A DNA stretch of 64,000 nt from assembly GCF_002865645.1 (NCBI RefSeq), contig NW_020194684.1, forward strand, positions 5,309,952 to 5,373,951, read 5' to 3'. Origin of the DNA: Hyaloscypha bicolor E (lineage: Eukaryota > Ascomycota > Leotiomycetes > Helotiales > Hyaloscyphaceae). Position 1 is the first letter of the stretch; each line of letters starts with the position of its first letter. Position numbers and translations under genes: made by a program. Below the pieces are notes generated by a model that was not told the origin of the DNA, did not search any database, and saw nothing but the letters and a program-made list of their open reading frames with translations. Shown one piece after another: positions 55,576-64,000 of the stretch.

Positions 55576-56998
55576 ATGATGCTTTCAACACGTTACTACG
55601 CCCTTTTGTTCCTGGGAACTCTTCATTATTTTACAACTCATGCCCAATCCATTTGCCCGTTGATCGGACCAGACTTTCCTCCTCCCAAAAGTCTCTCCTC
55701 CAACAAGACATTTCAATCCACCATTTCAAACTTCACACAATTGCTTCAGCAAACAATCTCCGCCGGCAATACACAATACGGGCCCTTTGATTCTGCTAAC
55801 ACCTCCTACTCTACAGAACTGTTCTCGACCTACGAATTAACTCCACTGTTCACAGCTCACTTCACCCCTCCTGCTGTGGCAACATACCAAGATGGGGTGA
55901 AGAGTGTAGACTCAAACACGGTATTCAGAATTGGCAGTCTGACCAAACTCATCGTGGTTTACACATTTCTCATCGAAGCAGGAGATGCCAGGTTCAACGA
56001 TCCAGTTGCGAAATATGTCCCTGAACTTCTGGGAGCTGCACAGTCCATAAATCCTTCAGCAAACTCACTTGGCAATGTGGCTTGGGATGAAATTATTGTT
56101 GGTGAATTGGCAGCTCACATGGCAGGCATTGGAAGAGACTGGGAAGGCCTTGGGAAAATAGGAGGCTTTTTTTTCCCAGTCGGCGACCCTTCAGCCCTCG
56201 GCTTGCAGCCGTTGCATGCCTCTGAATTACCAGTATGTGGGGGTGGGCCTTTGTGCACATGAGCTCAGTTCTTCGAAGGCTTCCCTAACAGTCATCCTAT
56301 TTATGCTTCCTCGACAGCTCCTATCTACTCCAATGTAGCGTTCCAAATACTGAGTTAGGCATTGGAAAATATCACTGGCGTGGCTTTTGCTACTTCGGTG
56401 CACGGTGGCTTTTTCAGTCCTCTCAAACTGACAGGATCATCTTGGACAGTGCCAACATCTAATTCTTCAAGAATCATTCCAGATGACTCTTCTTGGGCTT
56501 TCGATGCCGGCGAGGAGGCTTCGTAAGAATATGCTCCCTCTTGAAGTTTAAGACTCACTAACAGGCTCCAGAGTCGGTGGGATGTTCAGCTCAACCAACA
56601 ATATTACCACTATAGGTCGAAGCATCAGCTCCACCCTCACAAAGCCAGCCATTACTCGCCGCTAGATGAAGCCCCGCGGCTTTGTTGCAAACCCTTTCAC
56701 AGCCGTCGGTGCCCCTTGGGAAATTATCCGCCTCCAAAGCTCCCCCAACAACCGTATGGTGGACCTGCACACCAAATCCGGTGATTTGCCTGGATATTCT
56801 TCCCAATTTGTTCTCATCCCTGACTGGGGCATCGGTTTCTCTATTCTCTCTGCTGAAGCAAATCCAACCACCTACAACGTATTACTTGCTGATCTGATTA
56901 CGGACACGCTCTTACCCTCCACCGAGACTGCAGTGAGAGAGGAAGCTGATCTGCTTTACGCTGGTACGGTACATACACCAGCCCAGAGAAGAGCTTAA
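55576..56998 (+). pseudogene. Broken secreted beta-lactamase-like serine hydrolase
   Basis: The ancestor was a secreted class C beta-lactamase / penicillin-binding-type hydrolase. The signal peptide region is MMLSTRYYALLFLGTLHYFTTHAQ. The Ser-x-x-Lys motif is RIGSLTKL and the Tyr-x-Asn motif is APIYSNVAF. The frame is interrupted by a TGA at 56260 (CNRTQFFEGF-type context, so CGA to TGA), a TAG near 56356 (ILS*ALENIT, where Tyr is usual) and a TAG near 56665 (TRR*MKPRGF, where Trp is usual). A short intron near 56525-56572 precedes VGGMFSSTNN. The frame ends at 56998 after AQRRA, earlier than full-length relatives, so the C-terminal domain is also missing or decayed. Confidence 0.75.
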
Positions 56999-57280
56999 AT
57001 TCAAGCATAACAACCAGCAGGATTTCATCGTAGCAAGTAGGTTTGATGAGCTCTATGTTTGGATTTCTGTTGAAGGATTTGGCTGAATGCTAATATGCAT
57101 ATAATTATCGTTCGCTGAAGCTCTTTGCTTAGGCTAATTCATGTCCCTGTAAGTGCAAGCGAGGAACCTGTAGTACCTTGCAAAGCTACGATATACCTTC
57201 CAAAATCGCCAAATCTAGGACCACAATTCTCTCCATCGACATCTCTCATACGTTCTCCTGATGTTCATCACTCGCTCCAC
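56999..57280. other. Intergenic remnant
   Basis: May contain decayed 3' sequence of the lactamase-like gene; nothing could be assigned. Confidence 0.3.
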
Positions 57281-58314
57281 TCAGAAGCCGAGGTCACTCA
57301 GGTCACCCAGAATCCTATGCTTTCTGCGAGAGGACTCCTTCGCTGGGCTCAACAACCCGGCTTTTCTGAGACCCTCAGGAATATCATCCCAATCGCAAAG
57401 AACCTCGATCCTTCCATCTTTCCTGTTGCGCGAAGGGTGAAGCTTCTGCAGCTCGGCAATCAACATGTTCTTAATTTTGCCATCGGTGATGCCACTGATG
57501 AACGCGGAAACAAAATCCACTTCCAACTGTGCCTCATTCATGTTCAGTCCCTTGAAGACTTCGTTGGCGTTGTTGTAGTAAGTCTTGACGTGATTTGTCC
57601 CTTGGGAGAGCCGAGGAATACTAGAAGCTTCGTGTCTTGCAGGGGGAGATTCGACTAAGGTGCCCGTAGGATAATCGGTTACCCTGTTTCTGCTGCGAGT
57701 CACTGGGCGCCGAGCGATGGTGGGCTTCGGACGAGTACGGGATGACTTCTGGCTCTGGCCACTTGGAACTTTGTTGCTAATGGCTGGTTCCTGATCTTCT
57801 GAGCTTGGTAGCATGGTGACAGGCATAGGCTTAAGTTGGCGCGCAAATCTTGAAGAAGACATATTGCCAGTTGATCCATCGCGTGTTGGTGGGACAGTAG
57901 CAGACGCAGTTGCAGATGTGCCTCCAGTGATGGCCAGAAACTCCACTATGTATCGTCAGCCCGATATCTCGATGGAAGACTCATCCTGAACGTACCTTCA
58001 GAAAGCCGACCTTCAAGAAAGTTCTTCAGGTCTGCCTTGAAAGCTGCATCTGCCTTTATGAATTCCTTCCTAACTTGATCGTCCCTGTTCTTCTCGCGCT
58101 CGATTTCGGCAAGTCGGGACTCGAGGGCGATGATCCTGTCTGCACTCTCCTTGTGCTTCCTGTCGGCCTCGGCTGCATCAAATTGGCGACGGCTCTCATG
58201 CTCCTGTATCTGCTCCAGGAGGGCCTTGTTCTCTTTCCTGAGTTGAAATTGCCAGAGCTTGTCGGCCGCAATGGCATCCATCTTCGGACTCAGGGCTATT
58301 TGCAATCGATCCAT
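57281..58314 (-). CDS. Coiled-coil protein of unknown function
   Basis: Model: complement of 57281-57945 and 57996-58314 (327 aa). Residues 15-95 form a strongly predicted coiled coil (QLRKENKALLEQIQEHESRR, then RLAEIEREKNRDDQVRKEF). A disordered Ser/Thr/Pro/Arg-rich middle follows (SGQSQKSSRTRPKPT). The C-terminal 110 residues look folded (YYNNANEVFKGLNMNEAQLE, FISGITDGKIKNMLIAELQK, RIEVLCDWDDIPEGLRKAGL). The last part faintly recalls the helical gag-like modules found in domesticated elements, but I cannot support that. No function known to me. Confidence 0.65.
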
Positions 58315-58988
58315 GTTGAGAATAGAGCATGGGAACTGATGCTAGAACCAAGAAATTGAATCCCAAAGTTCCTGGCGACTGTATGGCTGGTTCAACTTCT
58401 AGTTGGACCCGTATTTAACAAGGAACGAGGAAACAGGATGGAGGAGATCAGGATCGATCGAGTCACACGCAATGGGATTGGGAGCGGGTTGGGGAGGAAC
58501 GAGGGTGTTGAAAGAGCGACCAAAGACTCCCGTCGCTTATATCGAGTCAATCACGTGCGGCGACGAAACTCCTTTTACGATTTTTGAAAAGCTTTGGTCT
58601 ATGAAAAACACAACGGCTCTATCACACTGGCTTACTTTCAAAGTGATGGCGAGAATACCATGACCCGGCAGAGATAGCCCTGGATGATAGAAAGCTTGCT
58701 TGATGACCAATAAGCAGATCCCTAAACACAGAGACGTTCGATGATGGAAAGCAAGAAGCATCGCCCAACCCTCTAATGTTGGTAATGCCGTCCGAGACAC
58801 AGGAAAATCAAATGAGCTGCACACCATGATGCAGCGACTTTTGTGCCACCAATTACCCCTTTCCTCACGCGCCGGGCGAACCAGCCACGCTCACTATCAC
58901 TACCCTAAAAGGGGTTCCGACTCCTGTCCTTTATGACACGAATACGTAGGAACTGTGATTTACCAAATCTTTTGTCGAAATGAGACGC
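58315..58988. other. Intergenic region, no gene seen
   Basis: Promoter of the coiled-coil gene and 3' flank of eIF4A. Short frames only. Confidence 0.4.
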
Positions 58989-60435
58989 TTAGATGAGATC
59001 GGCGACGTTCATTGGCATCTCCTCAATTTGAGTGCTGTAAAACTGTTCGATTTCTCTCATCATGCGCACATCCTCAGCAGTAACGAAGTTGATCGCGACA
59101 CCCTTTCGTCCGAAACGACCTCCACGACCGATTCTGTGGATGTAGTTCTCACGGTTGGCAGGGAGATCGTAGTTGATGACCAAGGAGACTTGCTGGACAT
59201 CGATACCACGAGCCAACAAGTCGGTGGCGATCAAGACACGGGATGAACCTGATCGAAATTCCTTCATAATCAGATCACGCTGACCCTGGTCCATATCGCC
59301 GTGCATGGCAGACACAGTGAAGTCACGAGCAGTAAGCTTGTCAGTAAGCCAGTCGACCTTTCTTCTGGTGTTGCAGAAGATGACGGCTTGTGTGATGGTG
59401 ACTGTCTCGTAGAGATCGGAAAGAGTGTCCAACTTCCAATCCTCCTTCTCGACAGCGATGTAGAACTGCTTGATACCCTCGAGGGTGAGCTCGGCCTTCT
59501 TGACCAAGATACGGACGGGATCGCGCATGAATTTAGTGGTGACCTCGAGGACGTCCTGGGGCATGGTAGCGGAGAGAAGGACGACCTGGGTGGATTGAGG
59601 GAGGAGCTGGAAGATGTCATAAATTTGCTCAGTGAAACCACGCTATAGTGATGTCAGTATTTCTCGGGAAAAAAAATCACTTTTCAGAACCTACAGAAAG
59701 CATCTCATCGGCCTCATCGAGAACGAACATCTTCATCGAGTCGGTCTTCAGGAATCGGCGTTGGATCATATCTTGGACACGACCAGGAGTACCGACAACG
59801 ACTTGAGGACCCTCTTGAAGAGCTTTCATGTCATCACGAACGCTCGTACCACCAATGCAAGCATGGCACTCAACGTTCATGAAGTCACCAATAGCAACAA
59901 CGACTTTCTGGATCTGCTGGGCCAATTCACGGGTAGGAGCAAGAATCAGAGCCTGGCATTGCTTGATGTTGGGATCAAGCTTTTGCAAGACTGAGATAGA
60001 GAAAGTTGCAGTCTTTCCGGTACCTGATTGGGCTTGCGCAATGACATCGTGGCCTGGTTTGTTTATTAGATATTGCAGAAAGAGATAGATGTTCTTCGAA
60101 ACTAACCCTTAATGACTGGCATAATAGCACGTTGCTGGATAGCAGAGGGACGCTCGAAACCATAGGCGTAGACACCTGCATCATTTTGTTAACCATAATC
60201 TTTCCAAGAATATGCACATCGGATCGTACCTCGCAGAAGCTCAGGCTTCAGGTTCATAGTGTCGAAAGAATCAACGGTCTCGTCATAGTTGGACTCGATT
60301 TGACCTGCCAAACCAAGTTTCATCAGCTTGTGTTCTTTCAGCTTGCCGCACAGCCAGTGGCGGTGTGAATTTCTGGGAACTTTCTCGGCGCTCACCTTCT
60401 GGGATCTCCTCGAGACCCTTATCAACGGAAGCCAT
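58989..60435 (-). CDS. TIF1: ATP-dependent RNA helicase eIF4A
   Basis: DEAD-box helicase of the eIF4F cap complex that unwinds mRNA 5' leaders. Model: complement of 58989-59642, 59695-60053, 60107-60175, 60230-60304 and 60396-60435 (398 aa). Motifs in order: Q motif [15 protein letters not shown], motif [14 protein letters not shown], Ia [30 protein letters not shown] in [13 protein letters not shown] in [10 protein letters not shown], then [34 protein letters not shown] and [13 protein letters not shown]. The C-terminus [11 protein letters not shown] is the eIF4A signature. The N-terminal exons are short and intron-rich. Confidence 0.97.
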
Positions 60436-61065
60436 GATTGCGGTTTCGATTGATGTAAATATCTAGATCGCAAGCTGAGCCTGGGATCTAGAAATCGCAA
60501 GGTTTGATGGTGAGAAGGTGGGGTGGTGGAAAATGCGCACAGGTCTCGGAGAGAGACTGCGACGAGCAGGCTGCGTGGATGTAAAAAGACTAGATTCCAA
60601 ACTCCCGTTATCGAGAGTATTATTGGATCTAGTGGAGTGGTTTTGGTTCTTGTATGGTGTATTTGATTTGTTTGATGGTGGAGAACAAGTCTTGAGGGGA
60701 CTCTATATTTTTATCAAAAATTCGGTCGGCTGCTGAACAACGCTAGAGCGAAAAAGGCTTCGATGGGGCGTACTACCGGTTCACTTCTAAAATTTCCAGT
60801 CGCCTTCAAAATTAAACTAAATGGTTTGGACATAAACTGCACGCCATTGGAGGGACATTTTGTGTCAAAGCATCTAGCACAGCCTAGAGAAACATCGCAC
60901 CCACGTTTACCTCAGTTATTCGCCCCCAACGAAAAATCGGAAAGGTGGCGAAACTTTTGTGAGGCTTCAGACAACCAAGGGGAAAGGATCATTTCTTGTC
61001 AGCCCCAGCCTGATGCTTCTTAAATGACTGCCTGAAATTCTGTTGTCTGGCTCAATCTCGGCACA
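60436..61065. other. Divergent intergenic region
   Basis: Upstream DNA of eIF4A and the F-box/JmjC gene. The frames at 60518 and 60763 have no domain. No other feature. Confidence 0.4.
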
Positions 61066-62740
61066 ATGAAGTCATCTGTTGTTCCTGCAGGGTGTTTGGA
61101 CTCTGTGGACATTCAGCCCAGTGGCGGGGTTCTTGAGTCATTAGGCCTTGAGCAGTCAGCGGAGTCACTCCATTCAATCCCACCTCATCCTTTGGGTATC
61201 AAGCCTTCGGGAAATCAATACACGTCAAGCCTTAATTCCAAAGGCTCGATTGGACCTTTTCAGCTATTCCCAGACGAATTACTGGCCATATTCCTGGAGT
61301 ATCTGGACTCTTCCACTCTGCGGTTCCTGGGTTCGACTTGCAAATTTCTGTATGCATTCTGCAGGTCTGATGATTTTTGGAAATCGTTGTTCATTGAGTG
61401 AGTTGTTTTCTTGTGGGTGTGATCTAGCTATTCTGTCTTCAGTCGAAGCTTTGTGATGTGAGAAGCCTTATATTGGATGGTCATTTGGGACCCAGCTCCC
61501 CATCCCCATATTCCTTTTTGCACTTCTTATCCACATATTTTGAGCAATGAATAACATTAATAGCTCCCCCGAGTCAAAGTCTGGCTCATTCGATTGGCGT
61601 GGCACGTGGAGATCCACGTGTCTTGCCTTGAGCCATGATCAAGTCTGTCGAGTCAACTGTGACTTCGTTTTCTCCGACGTGCTTTATCGGCCATTCCTAT
61701 GCACCCACACATCTCTGGAACCTTATACGACGGATATACCTCGGGCAAATGCTATTGCAAGGTTAGAGAATCTCTCGTTTGATGAGTTTTCAGGTCGTTG
61801 GAGTGACAAGCCTTTCATTCTCACGAAACCTGTTCATGAGTGGCCTGTCTTCAAATCTTGGAACACAGAGGCCTTGCTTCACCAATATGGCAATATCAAA
61901 TTTCGAGCAGAGGCTGTTGATTGGACCTTGCAAACGTATGTCGATTACATGAATAACAGTAGCGATGAGAGTCCACTTTACTTGTTCGACCGAGGATTCG
62001 TCGATAAAATGCAACTGAGAGTAGGCAAGCACCAGTCATCTCCGTCTTATTGGATCCCGGAATGCTTTGGAGAAGATCTGTTTGCAGTACTGGGAGAGAA
62101 CAGGCCGGACGATAAATGGTTGATAGTTGGGCCGGCTCGGAGTGGTTCAACGTTTCACAAGGATCCGAATGCAACCAGTGCTTGGAATGCAGTCATTCGA
62201 GGATCAAAATATTGGATCATGTTCCCGTCTTCTGCGTCAAGTCCGCCACCGCCAGGAGTCTATGTCTCGGAAGATCAAAGTGAAGTTACAAGCCCTCTCA
62301 GCATTGCAGAATGGCTACTTGGCTTTCACGCCGAAGCTCGCAAGACACCAGGCTGTGTGGAAGGGGTTTGCAATGAGGGGGAAATTCTGCATGTCCCAAG
62401 TGGATGGTGGCATTTGGTTGTCAATCTTGATGCTTCCATTGCCATCACGCAGAACTTTGTGCCAAGGAGTCATCTGGCGGGAGTTCTCTCCTTCTTGAAA
62501 GACAAACCGGACCAGATCTCAGGCTTCAAAAAGGACGTTGTTGATCCATATGGAACATTTGTTGAGCGTATGCAAGTTGATTATTCTGAGCTCCTAAACC
62601 AAGCTTTTGCCGACTTAGAGAAGACAGCAGAGGTGAGGAAAAGGAAATGGGACGCCGCTGTGGGTAATGCCGGAGAGGAGAGTGGCGGTGGGTTTAGCTT
62701 TGGCTTTGGTGGCGGTGACAGTGATGAAGAAGTTCCCTGA
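61066..62740 (+). CDS. F-box and JmjC domain protein (JMJD6-like oxygenase)
   Basis: Fe(II)/2-oxoglutarate oxygenase fused to an F-box. Model: 61066-61397 joined to 61564-62740 (502 aa). The F-box is FQLFPDELLAIFLEYLDSST to CKFLYAFCRSDDFWKSLFIE. The JmjC fold carries the metal ligands His and Asp in GSTFHKDPN and the distal His in ILHVPSGWWHLVVNLD. The residues GSKYWIMFP between them fit the 2-oxoglutarate pocket. The Gly-rich acidic tail is GGGFSFGFGGGDSDEEVP. JMJD6-like enzymes hydroxylate lysines or act on arginines of nuclear proteins; the F-box suggests an SCF ligase link. Residue-level identity of the substrate is unknown. The 166-base intron at 61398-61563 was chosen to join LFIE(D) to SPESKSG. 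Confidence 0.88.
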
Positions 62741-63009
62741 GAGAGGCTTTGGGGCAGTTACAGAGCGCTGCAACATGTGCCAGTAATGTTTAGAAATAGG
62801 AAAGTTAAGTCTTTCAAGAAGCCAGGGTCTCCTGAAGACTCTCAAGTTGATTGGATTTCTGCCAATGCAGTAGAAAAACGTTCAAGGCCGTTGTTCGGTG
62901 CCCGCCTCAAAGTGGTTTTCCCCAGCCGGTATGAACGCCTTTTTACAGCCAAATGTCTCAACGCCATTCCCTTCAAAAATCCCGTTGGATGCTCGAATCA
63001 TGTCCCAAA
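62741..63009. other. Convergent intergenic region
   Basis: 3' flanks of the JmjC gene and EAF6. No feature. Confidence 0.35.
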
Positions 63010-63656
63010 TCACTTTCTCGCAGCAACTCCAAAATTCGTCCTGATCTTCTTTGTCTCCTTATCCAGCTCACTATCCTCTCCATCTGCCACTTTCTTATTC
63101 TTCTTGGTCCCTGCGCCATACTTATTCGCCGAAGTGGCACTCGTAGGTGTAGCATGGTTAGATCCTGAATCACCCTTTGTGATCTCAAGAGGGGTGTTTG
63201 GCATCGCCGCCATGGGTGTTGACTGCGCGGTATCCATTGGAGATTCCTGTTACCCCAAGTCAGCCCTTCTTCTTCTTCATTGACTTACTCAAACGAGCTC
63301 TAGTCCAGCAGGACTGGCGAACTTACAGCATTGACATTATAGCTAATGCTACTCCTCGAAAACACTCTGTTGCTCTCTTGGACCGCCGCCCTCCTCCTCT
63401 GCCCCGGCGCAGAACTTCCACTGCCTTTCGTGTACGCCTCAAACCCCGTTATGATGTTCCCACTCGGTGTATCCTCGAGATAATCTGTCTCTTTCTTGTA
63501 GATTGACTCCTCTTGTTGAGCGAGGCTTCGTTCGAGTAGACGCTTCTTCTGGAGCAGGTCTTTCAGATGTGCACGAGCTTTGTCGTAGAATGGCTGCCCA
63601 GGAACATCGCCATTGGCACCCACGGCTGTGGAAGCTGGAGGTACGTTTTCCGACAT
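63010..63656 (-). CDS. EAF6: Chromatin modification-related protein Eaf6
   Basis: Subunit of the NuA4 (and NuA3) histone acetyltransferase complexes. Model: complement of 63010-63246 and 63327-63656 (188 aa). The conserved core is a short helical hairpin: PFYDKARAHLKDLLQKKRLL, ERSLAQQEESIYKKETDYL, then TPSGNIITGFEAY, the hallmark of Eaf6. The C-terminal half is low-complexity and Lys/Ser-rich with KYGAGTKKNKKVADGE. Length is usual for filamentous fungi. Confidence 0.93.
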
Positions 63657-64000
63657 GTTGTTCTCGATGAGTGGAGTACAATGTGGAAGTTGGGACGACG
63701 GTACGAAGTTCGTGGCGCACCAGGGTTTCTTATCGCTTATCGGGTTTATAAAATATCAGTCCAATTGTGGACGCTTCAGATCAACAAGCACGTTGGTATA
63801 CTACGATTTTGAAAACTACCTCAATAGAGTGGGTCAATGAGAATTGTGGATTTGGAAAGTACCTTGACAGGATGGGTCATTGGGGATGCATAGCTCTTGA
63901 AGTCCAACGAACAGACCAATATCGCAAAATCCAAGAGTACAGAGATAGTGGATGGTCACGGCTGGCATTAAAGTATTGGGAATACTACTTCTTGCTTCAG
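63657..64000. other. Upstream region of EAF6 to window end
   Basis: Promoter side of EAF6. Short frames here have no domain; no gene start is supported before the window ends. Confidence 0.4.

Overview
The window is nuclear DNA of a filamentous ascomycete (Pezizomycotina). Genes carry short GT-AG introns of about 45-170 bases with branch sites such as GCTAAT, and the gene set is typical of a leotiomycete-like genome; the class is an inference, not demonstrated. About two dozen protein genes lie on both strands. Most exon models below were joined by hand, and each joined model keeps an open frame whose total length is divisible by three.

Layout. 1-6.9 kb: a broken phosphotransferase-like fragment, a cytochrome b2-type L-lactate dehydrogenase, a secreted Ser/Thr/Pro-rich protein and an arylamine N-acetyltransferase. 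7.2-13.9 kb: a mobile-element island. It holds a Helitron replicase/helicase riddled with about 48 in-frame stops (mostly TAG) but with no frameshift, a second damaged ORF carrying the same zinc-finger type, and two related large hairpins whose stems differ by compensatory changes. 14-19.3 kb: a carbamoylase-type M20 amidohydrolase, a CYP504-like P450 and a hemerythrin-like protein. 19.5-20.9 kb: an intact Tc1/mariner transposon with 29-bp inverted ends and a TA target duplication. 21.7-24.2 kb: a secreted six-hairpin glycosidase.

24.5-54.9 kb is mostly conserved housekeeping: Prp39 (splicing), 14-3-3, a SERCA-type Ca2+ ATPase, proteasome beta3, an Ubx4/TUG-like protein, ribosomal protein eL36, cytochrome c peroxidase, a carboxymuconolactone decarboxylase-like protein, a membrane-anchored fungal protein of unknown role, Nop14, a dipeptidyl peptidase V-like S9 peptidase and an Env7/STK16-like kinase. 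55-64 kb: a broken secreted beta-lactamase-like gene, a coiled-coil protein of unknown role, eIF4A, an F-box/JmjC protein and Eaf6.

The genes do not form an evident pathway cluster. The most unusual part is the Helitron island. Its damage is almost purely C-to-T/G-to-A in character, as expected of repeat-induced point mutation (RIP), and it has removed the start codon and both HUH-motif histidines, while the Tc1/mariner copy 6 kb away is untouched.
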